64,000 bases of DNA from Branchiostoma floridae (GCF_000003815.2 NC_049994.1:3877195-3941194), one strand, 5' to 3'. Positions 33,067-45,700 are shown, counted from the first letter of the stretch. Program-made: numbers and translations. The notes: generated from the letters alone by a model not told the origin.

Positions 33067-34550
33067 GATGATTGATAAGTAACCGCAGCTTGAAAGTTCT
33101 TAAGCGTTAAGTCTTCCATTAAGAAAAGCAATTATTGCTTAAGGCGACTACGATCGAGATACTGTTAGTACTGTTACAGTGCCATTCCTGACTGTCTATC
33201 ATAATTAGCCATTTAACCAATGAGGGCATGGCAGTTAGAGGTTCCACCAATGAGCGTATCTGCCAAATGTTTGCATCTTTGCTAGTGGGGCTATTGGATC
33301 AGTCTGTAAGATGAGTCTTTCCTGTTGAGTCTTTCTTTTTCCAGCGTACACGTTGTTGGATATACAGTTTAAATGGAATGCAGTTGTTACGTAATTTTAG
33401 GGCTCGGAATATTCCTTGTATAAGCAATGTGCCAAAAAATAAAGAAACAAGAAAGCGAGTCATCCATGGATATAAGAAAATGGACCTGTCTTTTGTGATA
33501 ATTATGTTAACCATGACATTGTCACGCGTGTGCTGATGAACCACAGATGCTTTTGAACTGGAGGATGTCTTATCGATTTCATACCTTGAACAATTTGCCT
33601 CTATACTTGAAATACAGAAATAGTGGTAAGAAGATTGCAGAGTTGTTAACTATGGATTTGTTAGGTTTGGCGTGTGTTTGTTTATCAGAGACTGTACTAA
33701 CGTTACATGAAGTTTTACAGGCGAAAGATCAGAGCTTTTACTCAAATTTGTTTGTTCGTGCATTGTTTCTTTGTCTTGTATTATATTTATATACGTCATA
33801 AAAGTTATATGTGAGGGCCGAGATTGCGATCTGGTATTAAAGAGAGTTATTTAGTAAGAGAAAGTAAGAAATGTAGAAAGAAAGATGGTAAGACCAAAGA
33901 GGTTATATAGAGTCCTATATAGCTTCCTTGGTAAGACATATATATTTTGCCATACATTGTACCGTGTACGATCGTTGCGCAATAAAGTTCTTCTTCTGTA
34001 TATAGAGCGAAAGATAATAAGACAGAGAGAGAGAGAGAAAGAATAAGAGAGAGAGAGAGAGACAGTCTGTGAGAGAGAGAATAAGAGAGAGAGAGAGATC
34101 AGGAAAGAATGATGGTAATATATTAAAGCCTTCGTGAACAGTTCAACCGGCAAACATGTGATTATGAACTCTACAGGGCAAGCCATGTCACACAAGAATC
34201 ACACTTCAAAGTTGACCGGGGGATTCGGGTGTGCATGGGGGATTAATCAACTTAAAAGTTTGTTATTCCGCATCGCAGTTACTGTTATGGTTTGTGCTGC
34301 AAACCCTGTGAACCCCCCCATGTCAATACAGGTTTATACTGAACACTGTACAAGCTGCATGATATTTTATCCAGATCTATTTGATCCACTCACAGCAGGA
34401 CGGACCTAACTTTTTTTCGACCAAAAAGTGTAGTGGGTTCTTCAACGTGGTCGAGGTGTGGATGTCCTCAAACACATGACATCCCTTTAACGACTCCTAT
34501 CCTAGGGACGGACCTAACCAAAGCTATAGGTACCCACTATCTAGGCCTTG
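33067..34550. other. ACE 3' flank, no gene recognised
   Basis: Contains AATAAA motifs at 33438 and near 33980, CCAAT-like boxes around 33212 and 33246 (ACCAATGAG twice), and a GA-rich microsatellite at 34020-34105. The open frames here are short and AT-rich with no family signature. Confidence 0.4.
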
Positions 34551-34554
34551 TGAG

Positions 34555-34680
34555 GGAATTGGCGTGAAGTGCGTTTTCCCAGGCCACAACATCGGAACCT
34601 ATTTGAGATTCGAACTCAATCACCTCCAGTTTGTGAGACAACAACCCTAGCCACAAGAGCACCGAGCCACGCCATGGTAT
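34555..34680 (-). mobile_element. tRNA-derived SINE-like sequence
   Basis: The minus strand reads TGGCGTGGCTCGGTGCTCTTGTGGCTAGGG (A-box-like) and 40 bases later GAGTTCGAATCTC (a good B box). The spacing suits a tRNA-derived head, but no cloverleaf closes. Confidence 0.45.
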
Positions 34681-35044
34681 GTTTTCTTTTTCATAGTGTT
34701 CCGCTGCTCTTTTTTTCATTGTCTCCGTAAAAACGGACAAAGGGATCATTTTTGGTGTCACCTGTTTGGGACTGGTCTCTGTTTGGTGTAGTTGTTATTT
34801 GAATGTACTTTCAGCAGAAAGGCAGGAAGCGGGGGTTACCGTTATTTGCGTAAAAAGTCATTCTTGCAGGTGTGACAGGAAGCAGAGGTCAGAGGTGATA
34901 AAACAAGCCATTAATCAGACATGACAGTTGAAGAGACATTGTTTTCTGTATGTCTGTGTTTTCGTAGTAATACTGTAAACTTTCCATTGTGTTAGACACG
35001 TTCATTGATCAACATTCATATCCACATGTAGTGTTGTACTACTG

Positions 35045-35150
35045 GTTAATGAATGAATGAATGAATGAATGAAGACCTTTATTGTACAATTTTGCCCAAC
35101 CGGGCTAAGTACAGGTCACAACAAGTCAGGATATATACATACATAAAAGT
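35045..35150 (-). mobile_element. Non-LTR retrotransposon 3' end, second copy
   Basis: (AATG)n-AAGACCTTTATTGTACAATT-TTGCCCAACCGGGCTAAGTA is nearly base-for-base the same as 13655-13750, so the insertion is relatively young. Confidence 0.65.
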
Positions 35151-35589
35151 GTCACAAATCTAGTCTAACACAAAAGTTCGGCTTCTTCTCGCTTCTTGGT
35201 AATAGTGAAAATGTAGGACGATCTGCCATGTATGTGTACGGTACCATAATTCATGGTCAGTTCCTAGAACCACGGAATGAACGACCTGTCGTAGCGAACG
35301 TTCGTATTGCATGCCTCTGTTTGATTGTTTAGTCCGGGGAAACATGATAACTTCTAACGTCAGACTGAGTGTTACACCACACAAGAGACGGCACACCTAG
35401 CTAGTACCCACGCAGCTTGCATTTCACAAACAACTTCGTCAAAAACCCTGAGACGGGAACACTTTGTATTCATAGTGTAGGCTAGATATATACGGGTAGT
35501 CAAAAGAACATTCGAACAATCATTTCGCTTAAACGTCAGAAATTTCCGTACATGCAACCCATATTTATATCCCGACAATCTGTTTTTAA

Positions 35590-35835
35590 AAGCCACAGCA
35601 AGTAAATTGTATGGATGGCATCCACTTCAGATTATAAATTTAATGAGAGAGGGCGAAAAAAACAAGATATGTAAAATACTCTATCAACTAGTATCTAGAT
35701 TTTCAAAATATACACAATAAACGTTGAAACAAGAATTGAAGAGACAAAACATGGTATTATAACCAACTTGTATTTCATTTCTGCATTCAAGAGGCACAAA
35801 AAGTGACACTGGTGTGGTAGATTGATATCACTTAA
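35590..35835. mobile_element. 3'-truncated GGCCACA MITE
   Basis: Left terminus AGCCACAGCAAGTAAATTGT and ATGGATGGCATCC, then the AAGTGACACTGGTGTGGTAGATTGATATCA interior, after which the next hairpin element begins. The right half is missing. Confidence 0.65.
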
Positions 35836-35843
35836 GGTGGGGT

Positions 35844-36143
35844 CACACATGCGTATATATTCAAGTCCGTTTGAGGTGCGTATGAAGCTCTTAGTCTCTA
35901 CCAGGCTTCACAGGTCGCAGGAAAAAATAGTACAGATTGGACAAATATAGATACATAACATGCCAGACGAGTTAGCTGACCGAGAAGTATGGTTAGCGAC
36001 CCAGCTAACTCGTCTGACATGTTACCTGTTTACGTTTGTCCAATTTCTATTATTTTTCCAGCGACCTGTGGGGCCTGGTGGGCGCAAATACTCCCATGCG
36101 CGCCTCATACGGACTTACATATATATGCAGGTGTGACCCCACC
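35844..36143. mobile_element. Inverted-repeat element with GGTGGGGTCACAC ends
   Basis: GGTGGGGTCACACATGCGTAT and CAAGTCCG on the left; CGGACTTACATATATATGCA and GGTGTGACCCCACC on the right. Inner arms CATGCCAGACGAGTTAGCTG / CAGCTAACTCGTCTGACATG form a strong central hairpin. Confidence 0.85.
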
Positions 36144-36151
36144 ATTAGTAC

Positions 36152-36366
36152 CCCTTTCCACTAGGACGGCGCTCTCGCCACGCTCTCTCTGTGACCAAAA
36201 ATTTGACAGATCGCTCAACGAATTGTATACTATCTATATAGAAAGAAACGTTGTCTTCTCGGTCCCACATTTTGTATGATATACCCAGTTTGAAAGCAAA
36301 GGTTAGATAGCTATTTAGGTCGCCATGAGAACGCAGCGCAATCGATGTCTAGTGGAAAGGCACCAA
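36152..36366. mobile_element. Inverted-repeat element with CCTTTCCACTAG ends
   Basis: GTACCCCTTTCCACTAGGAC on the left pairs with GTCTAGTGGAAAGGCACC on the right. It directly adjoins the preceding element, only about ten bases apart. Confidence 0.65.
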
Positions 36367-37527
36367 GTCGACAATGACTTTTTTTCAGCATCAGACGAAC
36401 ATTAATGAACGTATCGGTGCCATTCATCAAATTTATATGCTGAAGCCTAAACTAACTACATTCTTCCCAACACTCAACCGACCACAAATATGTGTATACT
36501 AGTTTTTTACTCTATCATCTCATCCCCCTCCCACGTATTTCCTGTGTTCACCGAAAACAGAATTAAAACCTTTACTCAGTCAAAAACAAAGAACAAAACT
36601 GTCGTTCGGAGAAACGCCCCCTCAGTGTATGGTGAATGGAATATTGTGTTTCTGACACCAAATACACCCCCGTCAATGTCATGTTACGGGGGAGGGGGGG
36701 CGGTCTGTGTCGTTATCGGTGTTAAAGTACAGTTCTGAACGAGATAATATGTGTTACGAGCGTTATAAAAGACGGTTAAGGCAGTTCCATAGACTTTTTG
36801 AAGTCCTTATGGGCAGAAGGTTGCTTTCCATTGTGTCAAGGGCACCGTGTTGAGAAGGTGGAGTCCACCTCTGTCCTTACACCACCTTTAACCTCCCCAA
36901 CCCACGTCAGGGACTCATTTTGTACACCTGGGTAAAGTGAGTAAAGTTGCTACGGTAAGCTGCATTTCTCAAGGACACAACGTCAAGACAGGAATGCTAG
37001 GAACGAGTGACTGCATTACCTTGTAACTACTAGCCTACTTGTAGCTACTTGGTTCATTGTCACGCAAAAGTTGTTTTAGAGATAAAAGTGTGTCTGAATA
37101 ACCGTGAACGTGCTAGCAACAACAAGGCCACACAGGACTTGGATATGGACACGCCTACATGTGGCTATCCACGCCGTAAAAGTCAAACACACCTGGGGCC
37201 ATATACATTTCTTTACACTCAGTCTGTCTCCAATGTGTAAGCTTCACAGGCCTAGTAAGTCACTATGTCTTGTTCCAAACATAGTTCAATCATGTTGAAT
37301 GTTACGTAGGACGCGGAGACATTAACCGTAGGCTATCGTGCGACTTAATGTTCGTACGATTTTCAACCAGGCTGTGATAGAACCAACCACCGACAACGAT
37401 CTAAGACACCTTTATCGGTAGCAAGACAGCTGTATTTTGTAAGCTACTTACAAGGTTAAAAAATTCGCTTAGCTTGTGATCGCACGTACGACAATCGTAC
37501 GGCGATCTTACAACAGTCGTACGACGG

Positions 37528-37915
37528 ACGTGTGGCTGCAACACATTTCCTCCTTCAGGGATTTTTCTTGGTAGCGCCACGAATGCTTGTATCCATATTT
37601 GTACAACAGTATATGTATGCGGAATGTACGACGATCGTACAACAATTGTACGACCGACGCACTCTAGAAAGAGACCACAGGTGTGGCTGCAACACCCTTC
37701 CCCCTCAAGGTTTCTCTTGGTAGCGCCACGAACGCTTATGTCCATATTTGTACAACAGTATATGTATGCGGAATGTACGACGATCGTACAACAATCGTAC
37801 GACCGACGCACTCTAAAAAGAGACCACAGGTGTGGCTGCAACACCCTTCCCCCTCAAAGGTTTCTCTTGGTAGCGCCACGAACGCTTATGTCCATATTTG
37901 TGCAACAGTATATGT
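37528..37915. repeat. 151-bp tandem repeat, about 2.6 copies
   Basis: Units start with GTGTGGCTGCAACAC at about 37530, 37681 and 37831. Each holds TTTCTCTTGGTAGCGCCACG, TCCATATTTGTACAACAGTA and CGGAATGTACGACGATCGTAC. The CGTACGACGATCGTAC motifs also appear just before the array and at 21930-22110. Confidence 0.85.
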
Positions 37916-38929
37916 GTGCTTACATTAGCCTTGTCGGCTTACGTGATTGGTGGGGACACTTGAGATACCGGTTTGACAGGCAGCAAGGTGTTTTTAAAAG
38001 TGCAGACTGTCGCGCCAGACACCATTCTCATTCTCACGCCTTGCTTGGAGCCGAACTGAGACAACACCGAACACAAGGTGAGTTTGAACAATCTCAACAA
38101 TTTTAGACTGAAGCGAGCGTCCTTAATAAAGCAATCCTAAGTCGTGAACAATGTTTTGCAAATATCATGTATTTCTGCAGCCGTGAAGGTTATTTTTATT
38201 GGTGTCAAGTGTGAAAAATTTTAGGTTCTTGGTAAACGTCTTGTTGAAGAAGGGGCGGTATTTGTTTCTTCACACAGCTTGAATGTATGGGTCCATTTTT
38301 GCTTCTTGATAGTTTGGCCCCTACCTCTTCCTTGTGTTTTGTATCTTTTTGTTACGGACGATTTTGTTGTGTTTGGGGGAAGGGGGTGCAGAATGGTTCT
38401 TATGAACAAATTTAGACTGATTTTTTGTGACTGACGATGTTAGGCAAGCAGCCATAAACGCGGACCTCAATGCTTTCACGTTTTAAAGCCCGCTTGCTAG
38501 ACTAGTTTTCGGCGCCTCGCACTGCATTTCATGCAGTCTAAACCGGCCTAGTTCCGCTCCAATTTGTTTTGTTAAGTAATCGTTAACCGAATCAAATTCT
38601 TCCACTTGAATTAGCGAGAACCCCCATTTAACCTTGCCGTAGGGTTTCTACATATACAAAACACAACTCTGCTTGTCGAACAATGTTGTAGACAGTCAGT
38701 GGACAGACAATGGCGAAAATCGGTCAGCGAGTTGTCGCCCCTTTAAACCGACCACGCCTACAAAAAGGACAGATCAAAGGTCTGCGTTTATCTAAAGTAA
38801 TTATTCCCCATGGAGGTACATTAATTGTATTGTAATTCCGTCTTGTTTGTCTGAAAGTGTTGTTTTTTTCTATAGCTTAAAGTAGACTATAATCCTCAAG
38901 CATTTGACTGTTTCAAAGTCTGAGTTAAG

Positions 38930-39120
38930 TACTGTAAATGAGATAATGTAGCGGGGATTTAATTTCGCGGCGGAAAGAAAAAAAATAAGCATTTCTCGGT
39001 AGTTTTTTTTGTTTGCGATTGAAACAAAAAGTAGCGCATACATTTTCACAGTGATTTTAAATTCGAGGTAAATAATCCACCGCAAGCATACACCACCGTA
39101 AACATTTTCCCTTTTACAGT
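38930..39120. repeat. GCGGGGATTTAATTTCGCGG-type element
   Basis: TACTGTAAATGAGATAATG at the left and TTTTACAGTA at the right bound a block with TAGCGGGGATTTAATTTCGCG. Related copies, in either orientation, are at about 47085-47245, 48246-48475 and 49826-50040. Confidence 0.5.
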
Positions 39121-39462
39121 AGAAGATTAAGTTAACACACCTTAAAATGAAGTGACACAGAGCAAACATGCTGGTATTTGTTTACCCTCTTTGCCCCACT
39201 CTGTGCTCTGGTCATGCAAAGGGTATACAGTGTATTGACATAGTGTTTACGACAACGTACACTTGTGTAAACAATTCACTAAGTGAAAGATTTGGAGTGC
39301 ATGGTGGTACCTATACAGGGAGAGATTTATGAAGAGTGCTTTACGAAGCCAAGGCTTAGTGAAGAAAGAATTTGGGAAATGGAGGGAGGGGATTGGTTGA
39401 CCACAAAAAGGGGCGTGGCCCAAACAGACAGTGTCCAGAAAAAGAGAGTGTCTGTGATGTCG

Positions 39463-40105
39463 GGCCACCTGTTTTTGAAAGAAGAAAATTACGGTTGTTT
39501 ACGTTTGTGAAAGACTGTATGGAAAACTAATTTTTATACTTTCTACATATACAAATTCACAATAGGCAGAAATGTTGTGTTACACAAATTATTGAATGTT
39601 TTACAAGGTGCAAAAAAAGTGTCGATTATTTGGGGCCCACCTGTGTTGAGTAGACGAAAGTAACTGTCTTTTAAAAGACAATGGACAAGGCGTTTCAATG
39701 ATGCTATCTACGAATATGACTAAAAATTCACCATAGGCAGAAGCGTTGTCTTACACAAATTGCTCTTTGTTTTGAAGATTCTAGAAACTACCCCAAAAAA
39801 GATGTGTACGATTTTAGGCCACCTGTTTTAATGTCACAAATTAAAAAATAACCACCGTTTACGTTTGTGAAAGACTGTATGGGGAACGCGTGTTGATGCT
39901 ATATACGACTAAAAATTGGACAGAAACGTTGTCTTGCAAAAGTCACCCCTTATTTCGAAAAGTGAAGAAACGATGTCTACGATTTTGGTCCACCTGTTTT
40001 AATAAGAGAAAATTACTCTCGTTTGCGTTTGTACAAGATTAAATGGAGAACGCGTTCTGATGCTATCTACTAATACAAATTCACAATAACTACAAGCAAT
40101 GAAGT
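39463..40105. repeat. About 175-bp tandem repeat, diverged
   Basis: CCACCTGTTTT recurs at about 39465, 39640, 39821 and 39991, each followed by AAAATTAC...GTTTACGTTTGTGAAAGACT...ATGGAGAACGCG-like text and CTAC.ATACAAATTCACAATA. Copies are clearly related but diverged. Confidence 0.7.
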
Positions 40106-40509
40106 TTTATACAAAATATTCAATGCTTTTTGAGCAGATTGTGTTAGCATTCCTTCTTATGCAAAAAAATGTCTTTGGAAAAACAAGCCGGCCAACTTAA
40201 CAGGAAATCCCAGGCATAGAGTTAGTGGTTAAAGTATTCAGTCATGCGATTAAACCTCTCAGATATGTATGGGTTTGGAGAGATACAGCTAAAGCCTAAA
40301 TCTTCTTTGACTTGGTGCCAAAGACTTAAAGAAGACAAGGAGCATCATTGTTAATTGTAAAAATCTTGCTCGAGCCAAGTTTAGTTAAGATAAAAACTTT
40401 AATTTGTTCTTTGATTTTCGTCAATGAACAAGCAAAAATTAAGGTACATTCGTGAATAGCAATCTCATAATTGACCAAGAATAAGAAAAAATTAAGGGCA
40501 TCTCAGCAG

Positions 40510-40760
40510 AAAAGAGAATTTGAAATATGCTACGATATCATGAAAATCTAATAGCATTTGAATGATAAATGGTTGTCACATGCTTTTGGATAATTACCAC
40601 ATGAAACGTCCTAAAGTTTTGTCTCTCAATATTGTCTAATGAGAAATTATAGTCCGCCCAGAAGGAAAAGAGTATCTAAAATATGTAACGATGTCATGAA
40701 TATCTAATAGTATTTGAATGACGAATGGTAGTCACATGCTTTTGGATAATTATCAAAGCA
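40510..40760. repeat. Direct duplication, 157-bp spacing
   Basis: AAGAGAATTTGAAATATGCTACG...ATCATGAAAATCTAATAGC at 40512 and a diverged copy at 40669, both ending in GTCACATGCTTTTGGATAAT. Confidence 0.7.
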
Positions 40761-41488
40761 AACGCCCAAATTTTTTGACAGCTTGTCAGCTCAAATAACA
40801 AAGAGCCTCTGGAACATGTAAACGGTATCCTGGGACTTGTCACCACGCCCTCTTTCTGTCTGTCTTTTGTTTCTACCTCCACGAGTAATGGGTGTATTGT
40901 TTTGAATCCGGTTGTTTGTGGTTTTTGTGTGTTTCCGGAGATAGAAGTTGTGAACATCTGGATGTAGTGTAACGTTTTTTTTTTTGTATTTGGGTAGTTG
41001 TTGGTACCGGAATGGTCGTAGTTGATTTTGGCCTCCTTGTAAGTCAACTTGGTACTGCAGTAGAACTTTATGAACAGTTTTTTTGTGACTATTTTTTTCT
41101 TCTGAACAAGCTGTTGTCATGTTCCTTGTACCTTGTACCTTGGTCCCTTAACCCAGTATTCCAAGTGTTGTCATGTTCACTTCCACACAAATGAAACTTA
41201 CCAAACACAGTATACAGCAAAATATAGATGTAAACTTTAAAGGTAGATTATATGCAAAAAGGAATGTGACTTTTCACTACCTACCTTGCTTTTTGGTACC
41301 TTTGAATCTCAAATGGTTGCCTGATCTGACAGAAGTGGGGGTCAAACATGAAATGTCTACACCTTGTCTTCGGTGACATGAAACAGGTGCACTGTCGACC
41401 CAGTTTTCCAGACTTCATTAGTATGCACCGCACGTACTCAGTCAACTTCTACGTATATTTTGTTTGGAGTTGCTGTCACAGACAACCG

Positions 41489-41755
41489 TCTGGTATCTAA
41501 CACTTCACATCCAATCTGAACCCTCGGGAATCTTAAACTTTGAAAGCTAACCTTATAAACGAATCATCTGAAGTACGTATCATACTTGTATTTTCTGGCC
41601 AAAATTGAAAAAATGTGACCATCTGGTATTTTAACTCTTTACATCCAATCTGAACCCTTTGGAATTCTAAACTTTGACAGCTTACCTAATAAACGAATCA
41701 CTTACAATACTTGTATTTTCTCGCCAAAATTGTAAAATGTGACCCTCTCGACCCT
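41489..41755. repeat. Direct duplication, 132-bp spacing
   Basis: CTGGTATCTAACACTTCACATC...AATCTGAACCCTCGGGAATC and ATAAACGAATCA...TTGTATTTTCTGGCCAAAATTG, repeated from 41621 with small differences. Confidence 0.75.
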
Positions 41756-41947
41756 TTTACACGAGGAATCCTTGAATACACCTCCAGAAGTTGTTTCAGC
41801 ACGGCCGAAAGATACGCAAAGATAAGCCAGGAATGTGACACATTTGCTGAGTGTGCTTGTGCAATGTTTACACTACTAACTGCACTTTGTATAAGCCATG
41901 GGAAAGCTTCCCCGATGAGTTAGGTTTCCATCAACAAAAGGCACTAA

Positions 41948-42210
41948 AGGTGTTGTATCACTGCACTTGGGGCACCGGTGCGGCACTGCGGGGTTCGTTC
42001 ACTGCGGCACTGTTCTGTTATTTTCGCAGATAATTTTTTTATAACGTTAATTTAGATACTGCGTAATACAAAAAAGTATGACTTCGAGCACAGCAAAATA
42101 CACAAAAGGTAGGACCATTTCCAGTTCTTTATCTCTGAAATCCGTTGAGTAATCTTTCGAACCACCCAGTGCCGCAACGGTGCCCCAAGTGCAGTGAGGT
42201 GTCACCTAAA
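41948..42210. mobile_element. Inverted-repeat element with CACTTGGGGCACCGG arms, copy 2
   Basis: The left arm CACTGCACTTGGGGCACCGG and TGCGGCACTGCGGGGTTCG is nearly identical to 25370-25410. The right arm GTGCCGCAACGGTGCCCC then AAGTGCAGTGAGGTGTCACC closes it. Confidence 0.85.
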
Positions 42211-42917
42211 ATGTAGTTGAGTCAAGGACTTACAAACAACATTATTCCACATGAATTCAAGAGGATCTCCAAAACGCCATAGATTATGGCTTTGTCTGGC
42301 GATCAGAGAAAACCTCTACTTATGTTCTTCAAAAGACACCGAAGACAAAGCTCCGGATGTCAAACCTTATCTCAACCATCATGCATAGTTTAGTGAGCAC
42401 AAAGAAAGCACTTATGCAAGACGCCTGGTGTCCAATTTAAATGATGGTCTCAGAACACAGTTTTTCGGGTATGGGGATTTACATGGTTAAGGACCCCAAA
42501 GTGAGGTGGTTCGACGACTCAAAACCTATAGTAAGGTGCAGATACAATTTACAAGAATTTAGTATGTTGAAGTTGAGGGTACAACCTACAAAATATCTGA
42601 AAATGAGCATAGATTTGCCGGCTCGTTTTTCTATAAAGGACACTTTGATTTGACCCCCAGCGGAGGTCATGGAACTGCAGGAGACGAACAGGAAGTGCCG
42701 GTAACAGTATCAAGGCGCAAATCCACGCCGGCCGAAGAAGCAACGTAATCCAACTTATACAGTATCAATACCGATGTATTCCTCTACCATTCACCACAGA
42801 TTCCACTTCGCTGTACACGCAAGAATAACTACAGCCTTTGCAAGTACTGCGGGGCACTATTTTCAAACGAACGGGGGTCGCGGATAAATACTGTGTTATG
42901 AGACCTTAACTCACTAA

Positions 42918-43075
42918 GGCCACACTGTCTTAATTTCATGGATGACATCCTCTGGAGACACCAAAGCTAATGCGCGCGGAGGAAAAAGAAAAATCCAGCG
43001 AGAAAAATTAAGCTAAACCACAGGACTAAACATCCAGCCCATTCTTTCCCAGGCTTGGTTTGTGTAACTAAGTGT
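42918..43075. repeat. GGCCACACTGTCTTAATTT element fragment
   Basis: GGCCACACTGTCTTAATTTC after a TAA, then ATGGATGACATCCTCTGGAG and the ACAGGACTAAACATCCAGCCC...CCCAGGC block shared with 1640-1750. No right terminus was found. Confidence 0.55.
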
Positions 43076-43628
43076 TTTTGGTGCAATTCTTGTCAAATCA
43101 CTGTGACGCTAGTTTACCTTTATCCGCAGGGTAACCTATATTCGTTGTGTTTACCCACACGGTATTAAGGGAGATCAAGTCGACGGACGGTGGATCAAGT
43201 TGTAATGTGTTCAAACTATTGTAGTTTGAAACTGTAGTCCACCGACTGGATAAAAATTGCCGTTTTTTTTTAAGCAACAGCGGATAAAGGTGAACTAGCG
43301 GATAAAGGTGAACTAGCGTTACGTGTAAGCAGTGAACGTGGGGATTTTAAAACTTCAACAAGAAGATGTAAGAGGGCCCAAACTCACACCAGTTCTTCCT
43401 GACATAAAAATCTATCTTCCACGAAAAACAAACTAATGAACAAACAGCCATAGCATGTACAGTTCAATAGATTTAGAACAAACGGTTCTGCTGCAGTACC
43501 TAGGCCACACAATAAGGGGGCTAAAATCCGACTTTGACCTTCACCTTTACAATGCTTACCCTCATACCAACTATCATAACGATGCATTCGAGATTTTTAC
43601 GTGCCTAACGTTGACTGAAAATATCTGG

Positions 43629-43694
<66 letters not shown>
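43629..43694. repeat. (CA)n microsatellite
   Basis: About 33 uninterrupted CA units, 250 bases before the first lectin exon. Confidence 0.95.
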
Positions 43695-43697
<3 letters not shown>

Positions 43698-43939
43698 ACG
43701 AATAATGTTGCAACCATAATCAAGTACAGCTTGCTACTCTGATTCATCTCAATCGTAAACATTCATACCGTATTCTGACCAGCCCTTCCAACACTGTCCT
43801 GCCACTTGCTACAGTTGCTACTTGCCACAGGGTGTCTGCTACACCCCCAGTAACCATAGTGACAGCCATCTCCTCATAAAATTCACAAAGGCCTACAGAT
43901 ATCTATAAGTTGTTTTTGTTTTCCTGTCTCTACAGAACC

Positions 43940-45700
43940 ATGTCTGAACAAAAGTACATGATCAAGAACAAGGGCTGTGGCATGGTGCTGGATGTGACCA
44001 AGGGCGGTGACGTGGTTGGCTCAGACATCGTGCTGTGGGAGCAACATGGCGCCGACAATCAGGTGAGAACGGAAATGACTTCATCCGTAATTATTCGTGA
44101 CGTCATCCTGAAAATGCGTCATACGGCATAATTAAGGAATTTAATAATCTAAAACGTAATTTAAAAAAAAGTTCTGAAGTTGTTTGACATTTGTATTGGA
44201 AGCAATGTTTTGTAGATTCAAAGAAATAGATATTTTCTAAACCGGCGAAAAACCAGGACGAGGGGGGATACAAACTTAGTCAAGTTTGGGATTGTGTTCT
44301 TGCCCCAAAAGCGCCACCTACATCGGCTACATATAGCGGCAAGATGCAGCACTCTAGCTAAAAGCTCTGAGGTCTGATATATGCATCGAAACGTCACCAG
44401 TATGTTGTTTTATTTCTTTTGGACAGTGCTGGACTTACACTCACGACCAGATTTGCACTATGCTGAAGCCTTCAGGAAAGGACATCGCCTTGTGTATCAA
44501 GGACCGTGTCAATGGGACTTTGACCATGTCCGAATGCATTCACGTACGTAACACAAAGTTTATTGTCCTTGTGTACTACTCGGGTCATCATTTCAACATG
44601 TTTCATCAAGGCAAATGCTACCTAACCCGTGTGGGAATGTAGCCCCGATCGGGCACTGAGGTTACAATTTGTCTCGGTGGACCGCCGTATACCACGGGGG
44701 GTACTTATTAGTGTTTTCATGACTAGGTAACGGCGTGTATTCGGCCTAACTTTTTCTGCGAATTAGAATATCCAGGTGCCGGCCTTTCCCTAAAATAGCC
44801 CGGTAACGACAGGGCGTCCCTGAGCTACGGGACGAACTCAAAATTCCCGAAAAGCAACCCACAAATTAACATGATGGTAGTGTACTTATTTAGTTTTTTT
44901 TTTTCTTCGACGTCGTGACATAAGTTTACTTACTTGTCCCTGCATGTCTGTGACAAGTTTCCTCCACTGGGGTTTGTTCTGTGCTAGAGGGTGAGCAGCA
45001 TCCCTGGGGATCCCAATGGCCGCTAGGTCTTTAGCCACAGTACGTGCCAAAGTAGCTTTAGGACGTTCCCGTTTCCTTAATTTTCCCCTCAAGGGCACAG
45101 TGTACAGCAACTTTGGGGAAACGCTCAACCGACATCCGTAGAACATGGCCCAGCCATTGTAGTCTGTTGACAACTGTCTTGCGTTTGTTTTTTTTTGTAT
45201 ACAGTTCTTCATTACTGATTTTATTCGACCAGTAGACATATATTCAAGATAATTTTAATCTGTTACATCTATCAATTGCCCTTTGTTCCTTTTTGTCCAG
45301 GACCCCGCCGATGGCCGTATCAAGGACCAGCAGTGGTCAGTGTTCGGTGCCGACGGTACCATTGCCTGTAAGGACGATACTGATTGGGTTTTGGATTGCG
45401 GAGGCCAGCAAAAGGGTAAGTATTATCATATATAAACATTCCAACAAATAGTATTTGGCAATTTCTCTACAGTTTCTGTAAATACGCGTCATAGTGATCA
45501 AGAAATGGCAGCCAGGTATTTCTTTTTAATTCTTGTAATTGGCCTGAATTGAATAGAAATGATTGATGTGAAACTTTCTGCATTGAAAGCTTGACTGTTT
45601 TTTTTCTTCTTCTCGCTGCCTTACAGAGGAGAAGATAACGGTTACACGCCGTGCCAACCCTCCGACTAGCAGCCAGCAGTGGGAGTGGGTGCCCTGCTAG
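43940..45700 (+). CDS. Beta-trefoil (ricin-B/R-type) lectin-like protein 1, 142 aa
   Basis: A small protein made only of a carbohydrate-binding trefoil. Exons: 43940-44062, 44427-44543, 45301-45415 and 45627-45700 (phases 0, 0, 1), starting MSEQKYMIKNKGCGMVLDV and ending WEWVPC. Lobe 1 has the R-type pattern VLDVTKGG..VGSDIVLWEQHGADNQ. Lobe 2 has WTYTHDQICTMLKPSG..IALCI. Lobe 3 has QQWSVFGADGTIACK, and the end shows SQQWEW, the QxW motif of these folds. There is no signal peptide, so it is cytosolic or secreted by an unconventional route. The ATG exon begins at an acceptor (43935), so a non-coding first exon lies upstream. AATAAA stands at 46095. Intron 2 contains an antisense retrotransposon fragment. 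First of three tandem paralogues. Sugar specificity cannot be read from the sequence. Confidence 0.85.
44886..45239 (-). mobile_element. Non-LTR retrotransposon ORF2 C-terminal fragment
   Basis: The minus-strand frame contains RPKATLARTVAKDLAAIGI, AHPLAQNKPQWRKLVTDM, a pattern typical of the far C-terminus of RTE/Jockey-type reverse transcriptase ORFs (GRPK.TW.RTVE.DL...A.DR..WR..V). A dead fragment inserted antisense in intron 2 of lectin 1. Confidence 0.65.

Noticed and set aside
38030-38090. Possible non-coding first exon of lectin 1 ending ACACAAG|GTGAGT
   Set aside because: The donor is good but lies nearly 6 kb upstream, with no promoter signal or other support, so it was not listed.
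37401-38106. Open frames of 147 and 160 codons around the 151-bp tandem repeat
   Set aside because: Their length comes from the repeat unit being free of stops; no domain is recognisable and both strands are open.
39283-39510. 75-codon frame MKDLECMVVPIQGEIYEE..
   Set aside because: No similarity I recognise, no splice or promoter context, and it runs into a tandem repeat.
43574-43762. Possible signal-peptide-like hydrophobic frame
   Set aside because: It is the (CA)n microsatellite read as Val-Cys.
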